From the NCBI GenBank assembly GCA_003155695.1, contig PMDZ01000008.1, positions 103,362 to 159,584 on the forward strand: 56,223 nucleotides of DNA, written 5' to 3'. Below are positions 36,659 to 46,810 of this stretch, piece by piece (the first letter of the stretch is position 1; every line of letters begins with the position of its first letter). The notes beneath the pieces were generated by a model that did no database searches, was not told the origin of the DNA, and saw only the letters and a program-made list of their open reading frames with translations. The position numbers were made by a program, and so were the translations under genes. The stretch is from Candidatus Nomurabacteria bacterium. GTDB taxonomy: Bacteria > Patescibacteriota > Minisyncoccia > Phycocordibacterales > UBA9973.

Positions 36659-38530
36659 TTAGTTATTGGCACCTCTAATCATTTTCAAAAAGACATCATG
36701 CGAGATGTTTATTTTGGCGTTGGCCTGCATTCGCTTCTTTCCTCTTTTCTGCTTCTCAAGCAATTTCTTTTTACGGCTGACATCTCCCCCACCAACAACT
36801 TTACTTCCATGCATCAGGACATCCTTACGAAAGGCCGATACCGATTCCGATGAAATAATTCTCCCGAGAGCCCTGCCTTGAATTTTGAAAGCAAACTGTT
36901 GCCTTGGAATAATATCTTTTAACCTTTCAACTTGAGCCTTGGCTTCATCAGCCACTTTACGGCGCGATACAACTCGACAAAAAGCCGCCATTGGCTCATC
37001 GGCAACTATTATATCGAGTCGAACAACATCGGCCTCGCGGTACTCACCTATTTCATACGAAATAGAAGAATATCCCGATGTGATACTTTTCATATCATCG
37101 AAAAAGTTACGCATCAGCTCCCGTAGTGGCATCTCAAGGTCGATTGCCGACCGATTATCACCAAAATTATCTGTGCCTTTAACTTCGGCTTCGTGGTCGT
37201 AAAGAAATGGCATGAGAGAACTTATGTATGCGGACGGGGTGATAATTTTGACATTAACCCAAGGCTCAAAAACTTTGACAATATTCCCGTCATCAGGGAA
37301 AAGATGAGGTGAATATATGGTTTCCTCCTTGCCGTTTCGAAGTAATACTTTATAAGTAATAGACGGCATGGTCACAATCAATTGCAAATTAAATTCGCGA
37401 CTCAATCGCTCGGTAATAATTTCCAAATGGAGCATTCCCAAAAATCCGCATCGATAACCCCGACCAAGCGAACCGGAACTTTCTTCTTCGTATGAAAAAG
37501 ATGAGTCGGATAATCGCAAACGCCCCAGAGCCTGTTTCAAACTTGGAAAATCATCCTGGCTTTCCGGGTAAACGGAAGCCCAAACTACTGGTCGAGGATT
37601 CAGATATCCAGGGAGGGCACGCATCGGCTTCTTAAGAAAAGTAATCGTATCTCCAACTGAAGCGATTCCCGGCTTTTTAATGCCAGTGATAATGTAACCG
37701 ATTTCTCCACTTTGAAGTAATGCTCGCGGTTCCTCTTCCGGAGAAAATGTTCCGACTTCAAGCGAGATAAATTTTTCTTCCGAGACAGCAAATAAAAGTG
37801 ATTCACCTTTTTCAAATTCCCCATCAAATACTCGGACATAGACAATTACTCCTCGGTGATTGTCATATTTAAAATCAAAAACTAGAGCCCGCCCGCTATT
37901 TGATGAAAGTGTTAAATCTTTTTCAACATTCGGACATGGAATCTTTTTCACTATTTCCTCAAGCAATTCAACTACTCCTTCCCCGGTTTTCCCCGAGACG
38001 AGCATTATCGTATCTGGGTCGATATCAAGGAGTAACGCGACTTCCATTTTGGTTTCTTCAATTCGAGCTAGTGGTGAATCAATCTTTGACAAAACTGGTA
38101 TGATAACAAGCCCAGAATCGCGAGCCATTTGAAGCGTCGTCAGCGTTTGTGCTTGAACCCCTTGAGTCGCGTCAACGAGCAATATTGAGCCTTCTACAGC
38201 CTTTAAAGCTCGTGAGACTTCATATGAGAAGTCGATGTGACCAGGAGTGTCAATTAAATTTAGAATATATTTTTGGGGCTTTGAATTTTCATTATTAATT
38301 AGTAATTGGTCTTTAGTAATTATTGACTGATATTCCATTCTAACCGGTTGCATTTTGATGGTAATCCCCCGTTCCCTTTCCAGCTCCATCGAATCCAGAA
38401 CTTGTTCTTTCATTTTTCGTTTCTCGATTGTCCCGGTTATTTCCAACATTCGGTCAGCCAAAGTGCTCTTGCCGTGATCAATATGAGCAATAATCGAAAA
38501 ATTCCGAATCAATTTAATATGGTCATCCAT
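36659..38530 (-). CDS. lepA: Elongation factor 4
   Basis: IRNFSIIAHIDHGKSTLADRMLE; YRCGFLGMLHLEIITERLSREF; C-terminal MRANAKINISHDVFLKMIRG-like end. Confidence 0.96.
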   Translation of the reverse strand: MDDHIKLIRNFSIIAHIDHGKSTLADRMLEITGTIEKRKMKEQVLDSMELERERGITIKMQPVRMEYQSIITKDQLLINNENSKPQKYILNLIDTPGHIDFSYEVSRALKAVEGSILLVDATQGVQAQTLTTLQMARDSGLVIIPVLSKIDSPLARIEETKMEVALLLDIDPDTIMLVSGKTGEGVVELLEEIVKKIPCPNVEKDLTLSSNSGRALVFDFKYDNHRGVIVYVRVFDGEFEKGESLLFAVSEEKFISLEVGTFSPEEEPRALLQSGEIGYIITGIKKPGIASVGDTITFLKKPMRALPGYLNPRPVVWASVYPESQDDFPSLKQALGRLRLSDSSFSYEEESSGSLGRGYRCGFLGMLHLEIITERLSREFNLQLIVTMPSITYKVLLRNGKEETIYSPHLFPDDGNIVKVFEPWVNVKIITPSAYISSLMPFLYDHEAEVKGTDNFGDNRSAIDLEMPLRELMRNFFDDMKSITSGYSSISYEIGEYREADVVRLDIIVADEPMAAFCRVVSRRKVADEAKAQVERLKDIIPRQQFAFKIQGRALGRIISSESVSAFRKDVLMHGSKVVGGGDVSRKKKLLEKQKRGKKRMQANAKINISHDVFLKMIRGANN

Positions 38531-38586
38531 AGTATAAGTTTATACTAGCAAAAAAAGCCTTAAAATAAAAGCAGAATAAATATAGA

Positions 38587-40275
38587 TTATAGGTCAGACT
38601 GTTCCGGGGCGATGACACGCTTACGCCAGAATTTGTTGTGGAAGGCGTGAATAAGGGCGAATAATTCTTCGTTTTTAAAGATAATCAAAATTAAGATTCC
38701 GGAAGCAACGCCGATAATTCCGGAGAGAAATCCCTGGAAGAAAATCCCCTTCCCTGTATCGAGATCAAAGATAGTACTAAAGACTCCGAGGAAAATATAA
38801 GTGACTACTCCCATAGCAAGAGCGCTTATCAAACTTTCAATGAAACAATACATGAGATTAATTCGTTTGTCATGAAGAAAATCTTTTTTGAATAAAATCC
38901 AAATCAAAAAGAAATTGAGAAGCGAACCGAGAGCATAAGCAAACGGCAAAGCAAGCATTATTGTCCCGGGAACATCTTTAACTCGGAGAATTGTTTCCAA
39001 CTGGGAAAAGATATATGGGGAATGACGGAAAATATAAATTAGGATTTGAGCGAAAACAACAACCATAATCGAAGAAGAGACGTTGATAAATAAAGGTTTT
39101 TTTGTATTTCCCGCCGCATAGTAACCACGGACAAACAGAAGTACCAGTCCCTGGGAAACAAGTGATATCATAAAAAGAGCAACTGATGCAGCTGTTAGTC
39201 TGGTGTCAAACCAAGTGAAAGTACTTGAACCAAGAATAACACGAACGATTTGAGCTCGAAGAACAATAAGTAATGTTATGACAGGAAGAGACCAGAAGAT
39301 AATTTGCCGAGCCGCCAGAATTATTTGACTAATAAAATTATCCATATCTTTCAACGAATATGATTTGACTAACATCGGGAATGCCGCTACCGAATAAGAA
39401 ATGCCGATAATCCCGACAGGAACGGATTGCAAATTGTAGGCAAACGTAAATAAAGAGATGGAACCTTCCTTAAGATTTGATGCCATAGCCACCAGAAAAA
39501 TGAAAGCCAGGCTATTGCAAGAAAGGGTCAACGTTCTCGGAGCCGATAATTTTACAACACGAAGTATCTCATGCCAATTAATTTTCCAAGTAAATTTAGG
39601 AAATAAATTATGCCGGAAAACAGTTGGAACTTGTATAAAGAAATGCATCGTTGCCCCAAAAATAACACCAAGAGCCAAGCCAAAGATTCCAAATCTTGGG
39701 TAAAGAAATATAACACCGGTAAGAATCCCAAGATTATAGAATACCGGAGATAACGAGAAAACAAGAAAATTCCGAAACAGCTGAGTAATGGTCCCGATAA
39801 GATTCGATAGGCCGATTAAAATTGGCGAGAGTAACATTATCCGGGTTGTCGTAATCAATAAATGAATTTGCACAGCGTTAAACCCCGGAGCAATGAAGTG
39901 GACAATATACGGAATGAAAATCGCAATCAGAAGACTAATTGTGATCATGAAAATAATATAAGCACTGAAAACATTATTCATAAATGACTTACCCTTGTCG
40001 ATACTATTATCACCGCTATTTATCTTTTCCATTAAAAACGGCATAAGAACCGTGATTGAGGCCAGAGAGGCAATAGAAAGATACAAGAAATCCGGGATTC
40101 TAAAAGCTGCATAATAAACATCAAGCGTCGGGCCAACGCCAACGATATGGGCAAGTGTTCTATCGCGAACAAGTCCCAATAATTGGGACACAAACGCAAA
40201 GCCGCCAAGTAATAGGGCGGCTTCGTTTACTCCACGAAATTCTTTATTTAGGAATGTAATAATGCGGTTAACCAT
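38587..40275 (-). CDS. murJ: Lipid II flippase MurJ (MviN)
   Basis: Polytopic, DVYYAAFRIPDFLY..GLVRDRTLAHIVG, TITQLFRNF. Confidence 0.9.
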   Translation of the reverse strand: MVNRIITFLNKEFRGVNEAALLLGGFAFVSQLLGLVRDRTLAHIVGVGPTLDVYYAAFRIPDFLYLSIASLASITVLMPFLMEKINSGDNSIDKGKSFMNNVFSAYIIFMITISLLIAIFIPYIVHFIAPGFNAVQIHLLITTTRIMLLSPILIGLSNLIGTITQLFRNFLVFSLSPVFYNLGILTGVIFLYPRFGIFGLALGVIFGATMHFFIQVPTVFRHNLFPKFTWKINWHEILRVVKLSAPRTLTLSCNSLAFIFLVAMASNLKEGSISLFTFAYNLQSVPVGIIGISYSVAAFPMLVKSYSLKDMDNFISQIILAARQIIFWSLPVITLLIVLRAQIVRVILGSSTFTWFDTRLTAASVALFMISLVSQGLVLLFVRGYYAAGNTKKPLFINVSSSIMVVVFAQILIYIFRHSPYIFSQLETILRVKDVPGTIMLALPFAYALGSLLNFFLIWILFKKDFLHDKRINLMYCFIESLISALAMGVVTYIFLGVFSTIFDLDTGKGIFFQGFLSGIIGVASGILILIIFKNEELFALIHAFHNKFWRKRVIAPEQSDL

Positions 40276-40290
40276 TGCTAATTTAAAGAA

Positions 40291-42648
40291 TTATTTTTTT
40301 TCTGGTAATGGTGCTTTTGTATTACTTTTGTCTTGTGTTGTTGGTGTTAGTGTTGGTGCTGGTGTTGGTTGTGTAGGCGTATTAATCGAGCTTATTGCAT
40401 TTTTAACATCTTGATTATCGGGAAGAACTTTCGCAAGAATATTAAATTGAACAAGAGCATCGCTTGTTCGCCCAACTTTCTTATATGCTTGCCCAAGGAA
40501 GTAACGAGCATTCAAATAGCTATTGTCTATAATAACAGCCTTCTCAAAAGCCGAAATTGCTCCAGTGTAATCGCTATTATTATAGCGAAGTAATCCCAAT
40601 CTAAAGAAGACTGTCGAATCATTAGGGGCTAGAGTTGCCGCAAGTTCTGCCTGCTTGATAGCTGCGGGTAAATTTCCTTCATTTGTTTCTATTTGAGCCA
40701 AGAAGAATATGGCGTCAATATAATCTGATTTCAGATCAAGAGCTTGCTTAATATATTTTCTCGCTTCGTCATTTTTTTTATTCGTAAATTCAAGCGATGC
40801 TTTTGCCAAAAGTATGGATGGATTGTTTGGAGCAAGTGTTATGGCTTTATCATAGGCAGCACCTGCACTCTCATAACTATTTGCAACTGACAAAGGAACT
40901 AGAGCCGTATAAATATTGCCCAAATTCATATAATTCTGATATTGTTTTGGATTTTGACTGACCGCCAAACTGGCTGACTGTTGAGCAAGGTTTACAAGTT
41001 GCTGCAAATCAGTCTTTAAAGTATCCGCGGAGACGGTTGTATCGTTTATAAGGAGATTTATTCTGCTTAAATACACTTGTGACAAACTGCGATAATAAAC
41101 ATCATTTTTATTTAATGATATTGCCCTCAATAACATGTTTTCGGATTTAGCTAATGATTCCGTCGTGTTATTGCCCTTTAGTGCATTGGAGAAGTATACA
41201 ACTGAAGCAAATTTCTCTATGTAGATATAAGTTAAAGAAATTGACGAAACCATCAAAACCAGCAATATTAAGATGGAGAAGAAACTATTGCGTGGGTCGG
41301 AAAGAAAAGAAAAATCTTTAGCGGGAATTGCTTGTTTACTAACCAATATGCCGATCAACATACCACTCGAAACAAATGCCAGCATTAACATTATAATATT
41401 GGGATTATAGAATATAATGGTAATCCATGAATATATCGAGATCATTAAAGTAGTCATTATGAAATAATTCGAAAGTGTATCGCGGAAAGCTAGTCGAATC
41501 GACTGAATACTTCTTGTGACATATATGATCAAGAACAATAAGAACGAAATGAGACCAAGAAGTCCGGTGGTGACGGCAAAAGTTGTCAATAAACTGTATC
41601 CATTCGTAAAATCAACATTCCAGAAAACCGTTTGAGCTATATCTTTTGGTTGCCAAAGAGACCAATCGATGACAAAAGTATTCGGTCCGGTTCCGAAGAA
41701 TGGATCATGTTTTATCGACTTCCAGGCAATTTGAGAGGTTGTAATTATCGATGGACGAACTTCTTGATTGTTTAGACTTATATATTTTGAAACAAAACCA
41801 TTCACCAAATTTCCACCAACCAGAAACATTAGACAAATAAAAATAACAATCAGAGACGTAAAAGGAAACTTTTTCTTTTCATTTTCGCCTTGGATAATTT
41901 TAGCTCCGGAATGTTGAAGTGAAATACTGTAGACAAAGATGATTACCGAGAAGATTCCAACCAACAACCATACCAATGAAACATTTGCAATAATAAGGAA
42001 TAATATTCCAAGGATCAAAAGCGCATATTGAATTACCTTCCATTTTTTGTTTGTTTTTAATAATTCTATTGTTAAAATTGACAACAGCACAAAAACACCA
42101 AATAACAGGGCAAAATTATTCCAACTACCAACTAAGTTTCCAGATGATATCCCCTGTAAAAATCCAGGTAAAATACGGTCAAAACCGACAAAAATGTTTA
42201 GCAGTTCAAATATGGACAAAACCAATCCTCCGATAAATAAAACCCCGACAAAATACCATAAACGCTTTTCCGTTTGAAAATATATCGAGGATAAAAAGAA
42301 AATAATGAAAAGCACAAGCATCGAACCAAATGTTCCTACCTCAAAGCCTGTACCAAACAGAGATATATAAAGTGATGACGAGAAAAGTGAGGAAATCAGA
42401 AATACCACCGGTATAGCCAGAGCAAATAAAATTAATTTATCTTTGGGGATTATAAATTTACCATCACCAAGTCTTGAAATCAACCAAAAAAACAAAGAGA
42501 GCGTCACCCCGACGGATAGAAGGAATCCTTTACTTGCTTCAAGAGATACTGAGGAGTAAGGGATAAAAAAGAAAAGACTCAGAAACAAGGTTAATAAAAG
42601 AGTTATGAATGACAATTTGTTGAAAAATGCTACTTTTTTTGATTCCAT
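40291..42648 (-). CDS. O-antigen ligase-like membrane protein with C-terminal TPRs
   Basis: Many TM segments; DPFFGTGPNTFVIDWSLWQP; TPRs such as PNDSTVFFRLGLLRYNNSDYTGAISAFEKAVIID. Confidence 0.85.
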   Translation of the reverse strand: MESKKVAFFNKLSFITLLLTLFLSLFFFIPYSSVSLEASKGFLLSVGVTLSLFFWLISRLGDGKFIIPKDKLILFALAIPVVFLISSLFSSSLYISLFGTGFEVGTFGSMLVLFIIFFLSSIYFQTEKRLWYFVGVLFIGGLVLSIFELLNIFVGFDRILPGFLQGISSGNLVGSWNNFALLFGVFVLLSILTIELLKTNKKWKVIQYALLILGILFLIIANVSLVWLLVGIFSVIIFVYSISLQHSGAKIIQGENEKKKFPFTSLIVIFICLMFLVGGNLVNGFVSKYISLNNQEVRPSIITTSQIAWKSIKHDPFFGTGPNTFVIDWSLWQPKDIAQTVFWNVDFTNGYSLLTTFAVTTGLLGLISFLLFLIIYVTRSIQSIRLAFRDTLSNYFIMTTLMISIYSWITIIFYNPNIIMLMLAFVSSGMLIGILVSKQAIPAKDFSFLSDPRNSFFSILILLVLMVSSISLTYIYIEKFASVVYFSNALKGNNTTESLAKSENMLLRAISLNKNDVYYRSLSQVYLSRINLLINDTTVSADTLKTDLQQLVNLAQQSASLAVSQNPKQYQNYMNLGNIYTALVPLSVANSYESAGAAYDKAITLAPNNPSILLAKASLEFTNKKNDEARKYIKQALDLKSDYIDAIFFLAQIETNEGNLPAAIKQAELAATLAPNDSTVFFRLGLLRYNNSDYTGAISAFEKAVIIDNSYLNARYFLGQAYKKVGRTSDALVQFNILAKVLPDNQDVKNAISSINTPTQPTPAPTLTPTTQDKSNTKAPLPEKK

Positions 42649-42714
42649 GGTTTTTTATAATTTAGATAATTAATAATATAACCGTTTAATTATACACAAT
42701 ACTCATAAATAATG

Positions 42715-45639
42715 CTAGACGACTATGTTTACAATCCTTCCCGGAACATAGATGATTCTTTTTGTAGTTTTATTTTCTATCCAAGTGATTATGTTCTTAT
42801 TATTAAGGGCTATTTTCTTGACTTCATCTTCTTGCATATCTCTCGAAATCATAATTTCGGCACGGACTTTTCCGTTTACCTGTACGGCTATTTTTATTTC
42901 TTCTTCTATAATTTTCTTTTCATCCCACTTCGGCCAAGTACTTTTATTGATTGATTGTCTTTCTCCCAATAAATTCCATAATTCTTCAGTTATATGTGGA
43001 GCAAAAGGCGAAAGTATTTGTAGAAACATTTTGAAATCATTCTTGCTTATTTCGGATTTTTCCCCTCCGTCGTCAGGACTCTGGCGGGCAAGCATTTCGT
43101 TGACTAAAACCATCATGGCAGAAACCGCCGTATTGAAACTCATTGATTCAATGTCCTCGGAAACTTTTTTAATGGTCTTGTGTAGAAGAGTTTGAAACGA
43201 AGCAGAAACAGATAAATTCTTCGTCGTGTCGGAGCCCTTTAGGGTAAAGCGCGAAGAATTTATCTGTTTCTGTGTAGTGATTTTCATTCCTATCTTCCAA
43301 ACTTTTTCCAAAAATCTTCGAGAACCGATAATACTGTCAGTATTCCAAACAGCAGTTTGATCAAATGGACCCATAAACATTTCATAAAGTCGCAAAGTAT
43401 CGGCGCCATAAGTTTTCACAATATCGTCTGGATTAACAATATTACCAAAACGTTTAGACATTTTTCTTCCATCCTCACCAATAATTAAACCGACAGATTG
43501 TAACTTCTTGAATGGTTCAAGAGTTGAAACAACTCCAATATCATAAAGGAATTTGTGCCAAAAACGAGCATAGATCAAATGCCTTGTGGCATGTTCAGCT
43601 CCACCGACATAAAAATCGACTTGATTCCAATATTTTTCCTTTTTCTTATCAACTAAAGCTTTATCGTTTTTGGGATCCATATAACGCAAGTAATACCACG
43701 AACTTCCAGCCCATTGAGGCATTGTATTGGTTTCGCGTTTCATTATTTTTGCATTTTTGCCTTTACCAACTTTAACATTTACCCAACTCGGTATATTTGC
43801 CAACGGAGACTCCCCTGTACCAGTCGGTTCATAGGATTTTACTCTAGGTAAAATAACCGGTAAATCTTTTTCTTTAATGGGAACAATTTTGTCGCCATCA
43901 TGTAAGACAGGAATTGGTTCTCCCCAATAACGTTGCCTGGAAAACACCCAATCACGAAGCTTATATTTTGTAACCATCTTTCCTCCAACAAATTCTGTAA
44001 TTTTCTTTCGTGCTTCTTTAGAAGTCATCTCATTGAATTTACCAGAATTTATTAAAATTCCATCATCGGTAAAACAATCGTTATTTGTGTTTAATCGTGC
44101 AAGTACAATATCCAACTCAGAATGAGACATTCTATCTCGAGTAATATCTTTAAAATCAATCCAAGCAACTTCATGTTTTTCAGCTTCTTCTGGTGCCAAA
44201 GAATCATGTTCTTCATTTTCTAATTCAAAATACATGCAAGTGTTATGAGCTATACGATTTTCTCCCTTATGACCTGCATAAAATTCCGAATGGATCGGCC
44301 CTCCAAGTATGCGTACTAATTTTAAATTTTTATATCCGGTTTCCTCATAAATTTCTCGACGTGCTGCCGTTTCAGAATCCTCATTCCCTTCTATTCCTCC
44401 AATGACAAAAGTTGTCCACCTTGGTTTTTTAGTCTCAAGCACTAAATATTTTCCAGTTTTTGGATTCTTAATAACAGCAAGGATAATATTTCTGAAGACA
44501 GTTTCTTTCCCGGGTTGCGGTGGGTTTTTTTCATCAATTCTAATTGGAATCACAACATCCTTAATAGGCAAATTATATTTCTTAGCGAATTCAAAATCTC
44601 TTTCATCATGTGCCGGCACAGCCATAACCGCTCCGGTTCCATATGATGCAAGGACATAATCGGCAATCCAGACAGGAATTTCCTCATTATTTGCAGGATT
44701 TATAGCTTTTACTCCTTTTAACAAAACCCCAGTCTTTGTTTTTTCTTCGGCAGTTCTTTCAATATTTGTTTTTGTTTTAACTAATTTTATATATTTTTCT
44801 ACTTCTCCCCAATTCGAAATTTGTTTTTTTAATTTATTTATCAATTCATGTTCTGGAGCAAGGACTACATATGTTGCCCCAAAAATAGTATCAGCACGGG
44901 TTGTAAATACTTTAATTTTATCCTTTAAATTTTTAACCGGGAATTCTATTTCACTTCCTTCACTTTTCCCTATCCAGTTTTTTTGACTTTCTTTAATTGA
45001 TAGAGGCCAATCTAGTGAATCTAAGTCCTTAAGTAATCTCTCGGCATAATCTGTAATACGAAGAACCCATTGACGCATAGGCTTCTGTTCAACAACAGTG
45101 CCACAGCGTTCACATTTACCGTCTTCAACATCTTCATTGGCCAAACCGGTTTTGCAAGAAGGACACCAATTTATTGGTTCATACGATTCATAAGCTAAAC
45201 CTTTTTCTAAAAGTTTTAAAAATATCCACTGTGTCCATTTATAAAATTTTGGATCGGTTGTATTTACTTCTCTAGACCAATCATAATCAAATCCAAGTAT
45301 TTCTAATTGCTTCTTAAAACGAATAACATTTTTAGGGATCGAGACTGCAGGATTGGTTTTAGTCTTAAGAGCATAATTCTCAGCCGGGAGGCCAAAAGCA
45401 TCAAAACCCATAGGATGCATAACGTTTGCTCCTTGCATTCTTTTCATTCGAGATATGACATCAGTAGCAATATAACCTTTGGGATGCCCAACATGAAGAC
45501 CCTCACCAGAAAGATATGGAAACATATCAAGGACATAATATTTGGGCTTTTGGGAAGAATCTAGTGTTCTATATATCCTTTTCTTATCCCAATCTTTTTG
45601 CCATTTATTTTCAATTTTCTTGTGGTCGTACGTTTTCAT
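42715..45639 (-). CDS. leuS: Leucyl-tRNA synthetase with inserted Nudix domain
   Basis: MFPYLSGEGLHVGHPKGYIATDVISRMKRM; DGRKMSKRFGNIVNPDDIV; Nudix box GGIEGNEDSETAARREIYEETGY inside. Confidence 0.95.
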   Translation of the reverse strand: MKTYDHKKIENKWQKDWDKKRIYRTLDSSQKPKYYVLDMFPYLSGEGLHVGHPKGYIATDVISRMKRMQGANVMHPMGFDAFGLPAENYALKTKTNPAVSIPKNVIRFKKQLEILGFDYDWSREVNTTDPKFYKWTQWIFLKLLEKGLAYESYEPINWCPSCKTGLANEDVEDGKCERCGTVVEQKPMRQWVLRITDYAERLLKDLDSLDWPLSIKESQKNWIGKSEGSEIEFPVKNLKDKIKVFTTRADTIFGATYVVLAPEHELINKLKKQISNWGEVEKYIKLVKTKTNIERTAEEKTKTGVLLKGVKAINPANNEEIPVWIADYVLASYGTGAVMAVPAHDERDFEFAKKYNLPIKDVVIPIRIDEKNPPQPGKETVFRNIILAVIKNPKTGKYLVLETKKPRWTTFVIGGIEGNEDSETAARREIYEETGYKNLKLVRILGGPIHSEFYAGHKGENRIAHNTCMYFELENEEHDSLAPEEAEKHEVAWIDFKDITRDRMSHSELDIVLARLNTNNDCFTDDGILINSGKFNEMTSKEARKKITEFVGGKMVTKYKLRDWVFSRQRYWGEPIPVLHDGDKIVPIKEKDLPVILPRVKSYEPTGTGESPLANIPSWVNVKVGKGKNAKIMKRETNTMPQWAGSSWYYLRYMDPKNDKALVDKKKEKYWNQVDFYVGGAEHATRHLIYARFWHKFLYDIGVVSTLEPFKKLQSVGLIIGEDGRKMSKRFGNIVNPDDIVKTYGADTLRLYEMFMGPFDQTAVWNTDSIIGSRRFLEKVWKIGMKITTQKQINSSRFTLKGSDTTKNLSVSASFQTLLHKTIKKVSEDIESMSFNTAVSAMMVLVNEMLARQSPDDGGEKSEISKNDFKMFLQILSPFAPHITEELWNLLGERQSINKSTWPKWDEKKIIEEEIKIAVQVNGKVRAEIMISRDMQEDEVKKIALNNKNIITWIENKTTKRIIYVPGRIVNIVV
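43203..43272. repeat. 70-nt in-frame palindromic element in leuS
   Basis: 21-bp perfect arms CAGAAACAGATAAATTCTTCG/CGAAGAATTTATCTGTTTCTG with a 28-nt interior. Confidence 0.9.
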
Positions 45640-45644
45640 CTATT

Positions 45645-46685
45645 TTATTTAGTAACTGGTTTTGGATACGGTGGGTAAATATCTTTATCTATTGTTCTGG
45701 AGAAACATGTTCGTCCTACTTTATGGTCCCATGATTCGTTGGTTCCTCCGCCCGGATAAGGATATGCAACAGACGTGTTGGTTCTTGAAACATCAACCAT
45801 TGGGGCTATTATGCCACCACCATAATTGTATTCTTGCCAACCTTTTGGCATGTCAGCTCCGAAAGTAGCACATAACTGGAATGTAAGCTTGTCTCCTGGA
45901 ATGTATTCATAAGTTGTGCCCTTCTCGAATTCAGGGTCAACAGGCAAAGAATATCCGGACATTGGATTTTGTAAATCTTTCAATGTTGCCGGCAATTTTT
46001 CTTTTTGTTGCCAGTAATTTATAACTTGGTATTGGATACTTTGCAAATCCGTAACTCTTCTGTCATCCAGACGCCAAACGCGCTGCTTAGCCGGACTTCC
46101 CATTATGGAGAAACTATATACGATTGAAGCAAAAGCAATGACAATGCCCACCCCTGCAAATATCCATCCGAGTCTTAATTTTGTATTGAGCTTGTTCCTA
46201 AGAAGAAGAATATAATACATTCCGACTATCATGACAACGACAAGCGTAGTGACTACTTTATAGATAAATCTATTCGTTATTTCCCCCGAAACGAAATATC
46301 TAACCAGAGTGACAAGGTCGATGGCCACAACTATTGCCGAAATAAAAAGGATAATGTAAATAACCCACTTCCGAATCACCTCGTCAAAATGCCCCATTTC
46401 TCCTTTCATATACTTTCTCCAAAAATACGAAACTACCAAAAATATTGGGAAGAAGATGATGAGTGTAGCTAAGGCGATGCGAATACTCTCGAAATCATAC
46501 GTCGAGTAACCATACTGATAAGTAGAGTTGAGCGCATCCGGAAACTGCTTATCCAGAGTGCTAAATATAAGGTTTAAAAAAGAAACGACCGAAGTTATTA
46601 ACGTTATTAATGTGCCTAGACATAGGAAAAAGAATCCCACACTAAGCTTGGGCTTATTCCGCTCCAAAATTTGTTGTGTTTCCAT
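45645..46685 (-). CDS. DUF5671-like polytopic membrane protein
   Basis: Four or more TM segments then a C-terminal domain with VDPEFEKGTTYEYIPGDKLTFQLCATF; start at METQQILE preferred. Confidence 0.75.
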   Translation of the reverse strand: METQQILERNKPKLSVGFFFLCLGTLITLITSVVSFLNLIFSTLDKQFPDALNSTYQYGYSTYDFESIRIALATLIIFFPIFLVVSYFWRKYMKGEMGHFDEVIRKWVIYIILFISAIVVAIDLVTLVRYFVSGEITNRFIYKVVTTLVVVMIVGMYYILLLRNKLNTKLRLGWIFAGVGIVIAFASIVYSFSIMGSPAKQRVWRLDDRRVTDLQSIQYQVINYWQQKEKLPATLKDLQNPMSGYSLPVDPEFEKGTTYEYIPGDKLTFQLCATFGADMPKGWQEYNYGGGIIAPMVDVSRTNTSVAYPYPGGGTNESWDHKVGRTCFSRTIDKDIYPPYPKPVTK

Positions 46686-46719
46686 AATGGCTGTATTATA
46701 ACAATAAGTGAGGAGTACA

Positions 46720-46785
46720 AGCAAACGAGTATATATACTTGTTTGCTCGATATCCGAACGCCGTTGTTATATCGTACTCGATATA
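46720..46785. repeat. Two adjacent palindromes upstream of the DUF5671-like gene
   Basis: AGCAAACGAGTATATATACTTGTTTGCT (one mismatched pair) and TATATCG-tact-CGATATA. Confidence 0.6.
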
Positions 46786-46810
46786 GCAGAAAACGACCAT
46801 TACAAAAACC

